38,496 nt of DNA, from the NCBI GenBank assembly GCA_964454745.1, contig CAYVUI010000031.1, positions 1-38,496 on the forward strand, written 5' to 3'. The notes under the pieces are model-generated. The model did no database searches, had not been told where the DNA came from, and saw nothing but the letters and a program-made list of their open reading frames with translations. Source of the stretch: CAYVUI01 sp964454745. Lineage in GTDB: Bacteria; Planctomycetota; Phycisphaerae; Sedimentisphaerales; Anaerohalosphaeraceae. The position numbers and the translations under genes were made by a program. Positions 14,862-21,528 of the stretch are shown piece after piece (position 1 is the stretch's first letter; every line of letters begins with the position of its first letter).

Positions 14862-15908
14862 ATGGCTGAGGAGTTTAGGAAAGAACCATCGCAAGGGAGT
14901 GTAGCAAGATCGAGCCGTCATGAGGACGGCACTGATCGAGATTGCAAAAGCCGAACAAAGCCGAGGCGGGTTTTGATTGGGGAATCCCCGGCTTTCAATT
15001 CTATCATGGATACCATCGAGGCCATTGCAGCACGGAAATGCTCTGTTATCATTTTCGGCGAGACCGGAACCGGTAAGGAGATGGTGGCCCGGCAGATCCA
15101 TAACTTTAGCGACCGGGTAGGAAATACCTTCATTCCCGTGGATTGTACGACGCTGACCGGCCAGCTCTTTGAGAGCCAGTTGTTTGGTCATGTAAAAGGC
15201 GCGTTTACCGGTGCGGTGGACAGTACACTTGGTTTCTTCCGTGCGGCGAATGAGGGAACGATATTCCTCGATGAGATCAGCGAGATACCGCTGGAGCTGC
15301 AGGCGAAGCTTTTGCGCGTGCTCCAGGAAGAAACGGTCACACCGGTGGGCTCTACGCAGACGTTTAAGATCGATGTCCGCGTTTTGTGCGCGACAAACAA
15401 GGATTTGTTCGATTTGGTCCGCAAGGGCAAGTTCCGCGAGGACCTGTATTACCGTTTGAACGTGGTGAGCCTTGAGATTCCGCCTTTGCGGGAGCGTCAG
15501 GAGGATATCATGTCGCTGGCGACGCATTTCCTTGCGAACCAGGCGAAATTTTACCAGGAACCGGAAAAGGTTCTGACCGAGCGTGCGGTTGAGGTGCTGA
15601 CGGAGTATTCGTGGCCGGGCAATGTGCGCGAGCTGGCCAACGCGATGGAACATGCGTATGTACTTAGCCGCAGCGAGGAGATTATCGCGGATGTTCTGCC
15701 GACGGAGATTTTGATGGCCGAGCAGGAAGGTACGGGGCGGTATTTGCTGCCGACGCTCAACGCAGCCCAGAAGAAGCTGATCAGCGAAGCGCTGGAGCTT
15801 ACGGGGGGCAAGAAAGTGGCCGCGGCGAAGATCCTGGGGATTGAACGGAGACGGCTCAACCGGCTGATTGACAAGCTGGAGATCGCGGTACCCAAGGGCA
15901 GGGACTGA
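14862..15908 (+). CDS. Sigma-54-dependent transcriptional activator without a receiver domain
   Basis: The protein has 348 aa. An AAA+ sigma-54 interaction domain spans about residues 40-270. It has Walker A GETGTGKE (66-73), the sigma-54-contacting loop GAFTGA (113-118), Walker B FLDE (135-138), an RVLCATNKDL sensor-I region, LYYRLNVV and SWPGNVREL. A Fis-type helix-turn-helix ends the protein (about 305-345: LTGGKKVAAAKILGIERRRLNRLIDKL). The N-terminal 40 residues are basic and polar with no receiver, PAS or GAF domain, so it is either constitutively active or controlled by a partner. No strong ribosome site precedes the ATG. The next gene is mraZ, 320 nt away behind its own promoter. Confidence 0.93.
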   Translation: MAEEFRKEPSQGSVARSSRHEDGTDRDCKSRTKPRRVLIGESPAFNSIMDTIEAIAARKCSVIIFGETGTGKEMVARQIHNFSDRVGNTFIPVDCTTLTGQLFESQLFGHVKGAFTGAVDSTLGFFRAANEGTIFLDEISEIPLELQAKLLRVLQEETVTPVGSTQTFKIDVRVLCATNKDLFDLVRKGKFREDLYYRLNVVSLEIPPLRERQEDIMSLATHFLANQAKFYQEPEKVLTERAVEVLTEYSWPGNVRELANAMEHAYVLSRSEEIIADVLPTEILMAEQEGTGRYLLPTLNAAQKKLISEALELTGGKKVAAAKILGIERRRLNRLIDKLEIAVPKGRD

Positions 15909-15952
15909 TAGCAGGACATTTCATACCCTGTTTTTTACCTAACAGCCCCTTC

Positions 15953-15987
15953 GTGAAAAAAATCACACACGTTAAAATTTTTTTCAC
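15953..15987 (+). terminator. Perfect AT-rich 11-bp stem-loop after the sigma-54 activator
   Basis: GTG-A7-T (15953-15963) pairs perfectly with A-T7-CAC (15977-15987) around a 13-nt loop, 45 nt after the stop codon. The T-run lies within the stem rather than after it, so terminator function is likely but not certain. A weaker CTGTT..AACAG stem lies just before it. Confidence 0.5.
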
Positions 15988-16132
15988 TTGGTCACAATTC
16001 CAACACCACACCAGACAGCACTATATACAGCTACCCACTTCAACTTAACCCTCTATATCTGGTAGACGCGGTGATTTTACCGGGGCAATGGTTACAACCG
16101 GGGCCCATGATGGAGGAAAATTTTCCCACAAA

Positions 16133-16173
16133 GTGGTAGAGAGTGTTGACTAAGTGGGACGATATGGTAGAAT
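16133..16173 (+). promoter_or_regulatory. mraZ promoter with MraZ boxes
   Basis: TTGACT (16146-16151), a 16-nt spacer and TAGAAT (16168-16173) form a good sigma-70 promoter. Four TGGKA-type direct repeats (TGGTA 16134, TGTTG 16144, TGGGA 16155, TGGTA 16165) recur every 10-11 bp across it. MraZ is known to bind direct TGGGN repeats with about 10-bp period in its own promoter, so this is a probable autoregulatory operator for the whole division operon. A GGAAAATTTTCC palindrome lies just upstream (16115-16126). Confidence 0.75.
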
Positions 16174-16230
16174 AGCCCACAATAAAGGTGCCCTTGTGGA
16201 TACGAAACCCATTGTGGTGGAATCAGAACC

Positions 16231-16713
16231 ATGCTGATGTTAACAGGCGAGTACGAACACACGATCGATGCAAAAGGGAGGCTTTTTGTCTCCAATAAGC
16301 TTCGCTCGCAGATCGACAGCGAAGAGCACGGCAGTGATTTCTACCTGGTCCTGGGGCCGAACGGAATTCTTTCACTTTACCCGGAAAGGTATTTCAAGCA
16401 GATCGCCCTGACCGGTGCGCCAGGGATGGGTGCCCCGGACGAAACGGTAGCGTTTGAACGTTTGAGTTTTGCCCTGGCTAGTAAGGTTGAGCTGGACCGG
16501 CAGGGACGATTATTGCTGAATGAAAAGATACGAAAGCGTGCAAATTTGAGCCACAGCCTGACACTGGTGGGGGTTCGGGACCATATTGAGCTTTGGAACA
16601 GCGAAGACTGGGAGAATTATCTCAGTGACAACATGAACCAGTTCCAGAACCAGGTGACGGCGGCACGCAAGACAATGATGCAAAAACAGGCAGAACACTT
16701 AGAATACGAATAG
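16231..16713 (+). CDS. mraZ: Transcriptional regulator MraZ
   Basis: MraZ is a DNA-binding repressor that heads the division and cell-wall cluster in most bacteria. The 160-aa protein has the two AbrB/SpoVT-like halves, each with the DxxxR signature: Asp13..Arg17 (TIDAKGRLFVSNKLR) and Asp89..Arg93 (LDRQGRLLLNEKIR). The ending LVGVRDHIELWNSEDWENYL is typical. The ATG at 16231 follows GGTGGA by about 9 nt; a second ATG two codons later fits less well. The promoter ahead carries MraZ-type boxes. It opens an operon continuing through ftsI. Confidence 0.96.
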   Translation: MLMLTGEYEHTIDAKGRLFVSNKLRSQIDSEEHGSDFYLVLGPNGILSLYPERYFKQIALTGAPGMGAPDETVAFERLSFALASKVELDRQGRLLLNEKIRKRANLSHSLTLVGVRDHIELWNSEDWENYLSDNMNQFQNQVTAARKTMMQKQAEHLEYE

Positions 16714-16725
16714 CAGGAGAAGGTT

Positions 16726-16926
16726 ATGCAGACCCAAGACGCGATTCGAATTGTATCACAATCACTGGCAGAGAAAACGGACTTCGATGCGAAGGCTTGT
16801 GACGCAATTGATGTACTGGCCCGGAGACTTGAAAATCTCAAGGCGATGAGCCCACTGTTTGAAAACATCTCGTTTTCGCAACACGCAGAGGAACTTGCCC
16901 ATCGTCACCTGGCGGTAAGTGCGTAG
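16726..16926 (+). CDS. Small protein of unknown function between mraZ and rsmH
   Basis: This 66-aa protein has a strong ribosome site (AGGAGAAGG) directly before its ATG. It begins 12 nt after mraZ and ends 21 nt before rsmH, so it sits fully inside the operon. It is predicted to be soluble and helical (AIRIVSQSLAEKTDFDAKACDAIDVLARRLENLK), with no membrane segment and no motif I recognise. Position and ribosome site make it very likely a real gene. A regulatory or division-related role is only inferred from context. Confidence 0.8.
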   Translation: MQTQDAIRIVSQSLAEKTDFDAKACDAIDVLARRLENLKAMSPLFENISFSQHAEELAHRHLAVSA

Positions 16927-16947
16927 GCCCGGGTGACGGGAGATGTG

Positions 16948-17904
16948 ATGCGTACTACGGAGGCTCGCGGCCAGGGCAGGGATGATTCAGGCGGCGGGCA
17001 CATTCCGGTCCTGAAGGATACGCTGCTGGACCGGATTGAGCTGCTTGAGGGGGCAGTGATGTATGATCTGACCATCGGGCACGCTGGGCATACGCTGGCC
17101 TTCGCCGAGAAGATCGGCCCGACGGGGACCATCATAGGATTTGACGCGGATCCGAGGTCGCTGGATACCGCACGAAACAATACACAGGCAATTGCAGCAG
17201 AGATTCGGCTCTTTCGAGAAAATTTCAGAAATATACGGCGAGTTTATGACGAAAACGCCCTGCCGAAGGCGGACCTGGTCCTGGCGGACCTTGGATTCTG
17301 CTCGGCCCAGCTAAACGACACCCAGCGGGGTCTTAGTTTCCTGGGCAATCAGCCGCTGGATATGCGACTCGATCCGCGGATCAAGAAGACGGCGGCCGAT
17401 CTTCTGGGGGAACTGGAAGAAGAGGCACTGGCGAACCTTCTGTTTGAGTATGCCCAGGAACGGGCATCGCGGCGGATCGCGAGGGCGATCGTGGAATACC
17501 GGCGGGAAAAGCCGATCCGGTCGACCGCGGAGCTGGCAGTGATTATCTGCAAGGCGATGAATCAGCCGCTGAATCGACCGGGGCGAAAGCTGCACCCGGC
17601 GACGAAAACGTTCCAGGCACTGCGGATCGCGGTCAACGACGAGCTGGGCGCACTGGAAGAGATGCTGGCGGCGGCACCTGGCATTTTGAACGAAAACGGG
17701 CAGATTGCAGTGATTAGTTTTCACTCGCTGGAAGACAGAATTGTAAAACTGGATTTTAAAAAGAATGCGCAAAATGGGCTTTATGAGATTCTTACCAAAA
17801 AACCTCTTGAAGCCGAGCGGGTGGAAGTGGACAATAATCCAAGAGCCCGAAGCGCGAAGCTAAGGATAGCAAGAAGAACGCAACAGGAAAAAGGAGTTTC
17901 ATAA
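16948..17904 (+). CDS. rsmH: 16S rRNA (cytosine1402-N4)-methyltransferase
   Basis: RsmH (MraW) methylates C1402 of 16S rRNA using S-adenosylmethionine. The ATG at 16948 has GGGAG 5 nt upstream and is preferred to the GTG at 16933. Family motifs are GGHIPVL near the start, GFDADPRSL (AdoMet site), DLGFCSAQLND, RGLSF..QPLDMRLDP, RIARAIVEYR, HPATKTFQALRIAVNDEL, ISFHSLEDRIVK and NPRARSAKLRIA. The usual glycine-rich motif I (LGGGGHS-like) reads LTIGHAGHT and DLGVSSPQLD reads DLGFCSAQLND, so the AdoMet pocket is somewhat divergent. The stop codon overlaps the next start (TAATG). Confidence 0.95.
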   Translation: MRTTEARGQGRDDSGGGHIPVLKDTLLDRIELLEGAVMYDLTIGHAGHTLAFAEKIGPTGTIIGFDADPRSLDTARNNTQAIAAEIRLFRENFRNIRRVYDENALPKADLVLADLGFCSAQLNDTQRGLSFLGNQPLDMRLDPRIKKTAADLLGELEEEALANLLFEYAQERASRRIARAIVEYRREKPIRSTAELAVIICKAMNQPLNRPGRKLHPATKTFQALRIAVNDELGALEEMLAAAPGILNENGQIAVISFHSLEDRIVKLDFKKNAQNGLYEILTKKPLEAERVEVDNNPRARSAKLRIARRTQQEKGVS

Positions 17905-18722
17905 TGACTTCGGACGCAAAAATCGGACTCCTGCTGGCACTGGTTTTTATCGTGGTAATTGCATTTCTGGTGAATGGTCTTCCGGAATTGATCGGAAAAC
18001 CCGCAGGAGAGGGGAATCATCCCACTGCATCGATCACCAGTGAGGAATTTGACTCGGTAATGCTCGGTCAAAACGCCGATGAGGCGGTCGCCGCGGTGTC
18101 TCCCCAGATCGAAGAGCCGGCCCCGGTGGTCATCGAAGAAAAGGATGATGAGGTCAATGATGTCCGCTTCAAGACGACGCTGGCGCCGAAGGCGCTTACG
18201 TTTGAGCCGGTTGAGGCCCCAAAAGCGTCCAAATCTAACAACAAGGTGTTGGTAACTAAAGTTGCGCCGACGAAGAAAACGTACACGGTGGTAAAAGGGG
18301 ATACCCTGGCAAAGATTGCCGTGAAGATGTACGGCAAGGATGAAGGGAACAAAAAAGATACGGTTCAGTCGCTGTTTGAGGCAAACAAAAAGAGCCTCAA
18401 ATCGCCGGATCATATCGTGGTCGGCCAGAAGCTTACGATCCCGCCGCTTGAGCTGGGCACGCTGGAAGTATCGAGTAAATCCGCGATTGCCCAGGCGGCC
18501 TCGACGAATGCCTCGAAGCTGACGGCACTGAATTCGCAGGTGCCTCAAACGCCGCGGTACGAGACCTACACTGTAAAGGAAAATGACACGCTGTGGAAGA
18601 TCGCCGAGCGGAAACTGGGCGACGGGGCAAAGTATACGGTGATCCTTGAACTCAACGGGCACAAAATCCGCTCTGCGGACGATATTTATGCAGGAATGAG
18701 CCTCCAAATTCCGATGAAATAA
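17904..18722 (+). CDS. Membrane-anchored protein with two LysM domains
   Basis: The protein has 272 aa. An N-terminal transmembrane segment (about residues 5-24) is followed by an acidic, Pro/Ala-rich linker and two LysM peptidoglycan-binding domains: about 123-175 (YTVVKGDTLAKIAVKMYG...DHIVVGQKLTIP) and about 215-270 (YTVKENDTLWKIAERKLGDG...DDIYAGMSLQIP). Its ATG overlaps the rsmH stop by one base, implying translational coupling. A LysM protein at this place, before an FtsL-like gene, is not part of the standard cluster. It may tether the division machinery to peptidoglycan at the septum, as SPOR proteins do elsewhere. That role is inference; the domain calls are firm. Confidence 0.9.
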   Translation: MTSDAKIGLLLALVFIVVIAFLVNGLPELIGKPAGEGNHPTASITSEEFDSVMLGQNADEAVAAVSPQIEEPAPVVIEEKDDEVNDVRFKTTLAPKALTFEPVEAPKASKSNNKVLVTKVAPTKKTYTVVKGDTLAKIAVKMYGKDEGNKKDTVQSLFEANKKSLKSPDHIVVGQKLTIPPLELGTLEVSSKSAIAQAASTNASKLTALNSQVPQTPRYETYTVKENDTLWKIAERKLGDGAKYTVILELNGHKIRSADDIYAGMSLQIPMK

Positions 18723-18777
18723 AGGTACGTCTTTGAGAACTGACAAATGATAACTTTATGAATCGGCATGGGGCGTT

Positions 18778-19035
18778 ATGTTTCGTTTTCGCTTTATCTT
18801 CATACTCCTTACGGTTACGGCCATTTTGATCGTCGCGGTGCACCTGCGTGCGTCCACGGGGACGGTTTTTTTCCAGTACCGCCAGGCGGTTGTGGAGAAT
18901 AAGCGGCTCAAGCAAAACCTCTGGCAAAAGCAGATCATCCTGCAGACGCTGATTACGCCCTCGACGGTGCAGAGCCCGCAGACCTGCCGGTCACAGAATA
19001 AGAATAAGGCTGTCGTGGAGAACAAGGGAACGTGA
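18778..19035 (+). CDS. ftsL: FtsL-like small bitopic division protein
   Basis: This 85-aa protein has a short basic N-terminus, one transmembrane helix (about residues 6-24) and a periplasmic coiled-coil-like segment (QYRQAVVENKRLKQNLWQKQIILQTL). Size, topology and its position immediately before ftsI are those of FtsL. Sequence conservation of FtsL is too low to prove it by eye, so the gene symbol rests on synteny. Its stop overlaps the ftsI GTG start (GTGA). Confidence 0.7.
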   Translation: MFRFRFIFILLTVTAILIVAVHLRASTGTVFFQYRQAVVENKRLKQNLWQKQIILQTLITPSTVQSPQTCRSQNKNKAVVENKGT

Positions 19036-20732
19036 AGCGGCCTGTACTGCATATCCTTTTGCTGACCCTCCTGCTGGTCCCGTTTGGACTGCTTGGATTT
19101 CGACTTTTTACCCTACAGTGCCCTTCCGGTGAGAACGAGCAGGCAGCGGTATCAGCGCCGGCGGTTCCGAAGGTGATTGTACCGGAAAAGCCCCAGCGGG
19201 GTACGATCCTGGACCGCAAGGGGAACCTGCTGGCGGCGAGCAACCGGACGCATCATGTGTTTGCCGAGCCGCGGATCATCGAGGATGTGAAAGAAACGGC
19301 CCTTGCGCTCCAGCAGGTGCTGGATTACCCGGGGTACTTGATCTGCCGGTCGATTCATGAGTCGAAAAATCCGGGGTATGTGAAGATTTTGAAGGATATC
19401 CCGTATGAAACGGCGATGGAGGTTCGGGCGGCGAACCTGAGGGGGATCGGGCTCGAGACGAACTGGAAGCGGTATTACCCGCAGAATCGGCTGTTTTCGC
19501 ATGTGATCGGGTTTGTGGGTGCGGAGGAAAACGGATTGTCGGCGATTGAGCTCGAGTATGACCATATCCTGTCGCCGGGGGCGGGCAGCAGTATCTTTTT
19601 GGTGGACGCTTCGCGAAAGCCGATCGCGGCGCTGGGAAAGGACCCGGTGCGGGACGGGGCATCGCTGGTGCTGACACTGGATGCGACGATACAGGAATTT
19701 ACGCGGCAGGCGCTGGAGAAGCAGATTCTGGAATTCAATGCTCCGTCGGGGCTGGCGATTGTGATGGACCCGTACACGGGGGAGATTTTGGCGATGGTTT
19801 CACTGCCGGATTTTGATCCGCAGGATTTGGGGGCGATTACATCGAATAATGCGAAGAACCGGGCGCTGACGGACCCGTATGAGCCGGGCTCGATTTTCAA
19901 GCCGATTGTGGCGGCTCTGGCGCTGGACGGCCGGACGATCTCGACGAGTGAAAAAATTTACTGCGAGGAGGGGAACTACCACGGCAAGGGTTTCGGGCGG
20001 ATCGGCGAGTATGGGAACCATCAGTACGCGAATATGACGGTTAAGGAGATTATCGCCAAGTCGTCGAATATCGGGATGGCGAAGATCGGTCAGAAGATGG
20101 GCGTGCACGCGTTGTATTCCGGGCTTAGGCGGTTTGGCTTCGGGCAAAAGACCGGAATTGACCTGCCGGGCGAGGACGCAGGCGTGGTTCGTGATGAGCA
20201 TAAGTGGAACGGTTACAGCGTGACGCGGGTGCCGTTTGGGCACGAGGTGACGGTGACCGCGATCCAGATGATCCGGGCGTATGCGATTTTGGCCAATGGC
20301 GGTTCGCTGGTGCGGCCGCATTTGCTAAAGGCCGCGGCATATCCGGACGGAACGACGCGATATTACGACCATGGTTCGTCGCTGGCGGGCCGGATTTTGC
20401 GTCCGGAGGTGGCTAAGTGGATGGTGACCGAAGCCCTGACCGAGGTGGTCAACGAGGGGACGGGCAAGAAGGCCGCGCTGGAGGATGTGCAGGTATTCGG
20501 CAAAACGGGGACGGCAAATATCGCGGGGGTATCGACCAAGGGATACGACGCGAAGAATTATGTGGCCTCTTTTGCGGGCGGGGCACCTGCGGAGAATCCG
20601 CAAATCGTAGTGCTGGTTTCGGTCCATAAGCCGGACCGGTCGCTTGGCAAGGGGTATACGGGGGGAACCGTGGCCGGGCCGGTGGCCGCGGAGATTATTA
20701 AGAATACACTGAAGTATTTGAATGCCCGATAG
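19032..20732 (+). CDS. ftsI: Peptidoglycan D,D-transpeptidase FtsI (PBP3)
   Basis: FtsI is the septal class B penicillin-binding protein that cross-links peptidoglycan at division. It has 566 aa, an N-terminal membrane anchor (about 5-25), the class B dimerisation region starting QRGTILDRKGNLLAAS, and the transpeptidase domain with SIFK (Ser287-Lys290), SSN (344-346) and KTGT (Lys491). There is no PASTA extension. The GTG start overlaps the upstream stop by four bases. No murE, murF or mraY follows: the next gene is on the other strand, so the division cluster ends here. Confidence 0.95.
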   Translation: MKRPVLHILLLTLLLVPFGLLGFRLFTLQCPSGENEQAAVSAPAVPKVIVPEKPQRGTILDRKGNLLAASNRTHHVFAEPRIIEDVKETALALQQVLDYPGYLICRSIHESKNPGYVKILKDIPYETAMEVRAANLRGIGLETNWKRYYPQNRLFSHVIGFVGAEENGLSAIELEYDHILSPGAGSSIFLVDASRKPIAALGKDPVRDGASLVLTLDATIQEFTRQALEKQILEFNAPSGLAIVMDPYTGEILAMVSLPDFDPQDLGAITSNNAKNRALTDPYEPGSIFKPIVAALALDGRTISTSEKIYCEEGNYHGKGFGRIGEYGNHQYANMTVKEIIAKSSNIGMAKIGQKMGVHALYSGLRRFGFGQKTGIDLPGEDAGVVRDEHKWNGYSVTRVPFGHEVTVTAIQMIRAYAILANGGSLVRPHLLKAAAYPDGTTRYYDHGSSLAGRILRPEVAKWMVTEALTEVVNEGTGKKAALEDVQVFGKTGTANIAGVSTKGYDAKNYVASFAGGAPAENPQIVVLVSVHKPDRSLGKGYTGGTVAGPVAAEIIKNTLKYLNAR

Positions 20733-20762
20733 AAAAAAATGGGGGACTTTTGAAAGCCCCCC
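20733..20762 (-). terminator. Intrinsic terminator for the fasciclin gene (possibly bidirectional)
   Basis: On the minus strand GGGGGGCTTT..AAAG.CCCCC forms a strong stem with one bulge, followed by ATTTTTTT. It lies between two convergent stops (ftsI and the fasciclin gene). The plus strand has the same stem but no T-run after it. Confidence 0.75.
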
Positions 20763-20782
20763 GGCGCGATTGCTGGTTCCAA

Positions 20783-21304
20783 TCATTTCGGCAAGATGAC
20801 TGCATCTATCACATGGATGACACCATTAGAGGTGTAGATGTCTGTTTTGATTACGTTTGCATTGTCCACCATCACTTTACCGCCCATCGTCTTGATCGTG
20901 ACGGATTGACCATTGACTGTTGCAGCCTGATTGAGTTTTACGACATCGGCTGCGGTTACCTTACCGGGTACGACGTGGTAGGTCAGGATCGCCGCGAGCT
21001 GCGCTTTGTTTTCAGGCTTTAAGAGAGTCTCCAGTGTTCCGTGAGGAAGATTTGCAAAGGCCTGATCCGTGGGTGCAAATACTGTAAATGGTCCCTCGCT
21101 TTTAAGAGTGGATACGAGATCCGCCGCCTGGACCGCGGCTACGAGTGTATCGAAATCGCCTGCGGCAATCGCGGTATCGACAATGTCAGACTGGGCTTTA
21201 CAACGTGTTGTTTTGCAGCCCTCATTACAGCCAAGCAAAAGAATCGATACACCTGACAACAGCAGGACACTTAAAGACCATTTTAAAAATTTGTGACTTT
21301 TCAT
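20783..21304 (-). CDS. Fasciclin (FAS1) domain lipoprotein
   Basis: The protein has 173 aa. A signal peptide with lipobox LLLGC (Cys26) predicts a lipid-anchored envelope protein. One FAS1 domain follows (about 40-173), with the conserved blocks FTVFAPTDQAFANLP, LAAILTYHVVPGK and SNGVIHVIDAVILPK. FAS1 domains mediate adhesion or low-affinity binding, but no ligand can be assigned. The gene is monocistronic, with its own AT-rich upstream region and a downstream terminator. Confidence 0.93.
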   Translation of the reverse strand: MKSHKFLKWSLSVLLLSGVSILLLGCNEGCKTTRCKAQSDIVDTAIAAGDFDTLVAAVQAADLVSTLKSEGPFTVFAPTDQAFANLPHGTLETLLKPENKAQLAAILTYHVVPGKVTAADVVKLNQAATVNGQSVTIKTMGGKVMVDNANVIKTDIYTSNGVIHVIDAVILPK

Positions 21305-21429
21305 TGTTCAATCCTCAAAACCTTTTTGGTTTAAAAATTTATTGTTAGTTAATACATATACAAATAATGGATTTCTGCACAGGTAGTTCTAAAAAATATT
21401 TACAGATTTATAGTTTTTCTCTAAAAGCC

Positions 21430-21449
21430 GCTCAAAGCCTCATTTGAGC
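21430..21449 (-). terminator. Stem-loop after mrdA
   Basis: GCTCAAA (21430-21436) and TTTGAGC (21443-21449) form a perfect 7-bp stem with a 6-nt loop, about 80 nt beyond the mrdA stop on the minus strand. The minus-strand sequence after it (GGCTTTT) has only a short T-run, so this is a weak terminator candidate for the mre operon. Confidence 0.4.
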
Positions 21450-21528
21450 TGTAAAAACCAGTTTTGTGGACAACTAAATGATTCTCAGTTCTAAGAATTC
21501 ATGAAGTGAGGAGAGAATAATTGTGATT

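Noticed and set aside
14769..15653. 294-codon minus-strand ORF over the sigma-54 activator
   Set aside because: Antisense shadow; the plus strand has all AAA+ motifs.
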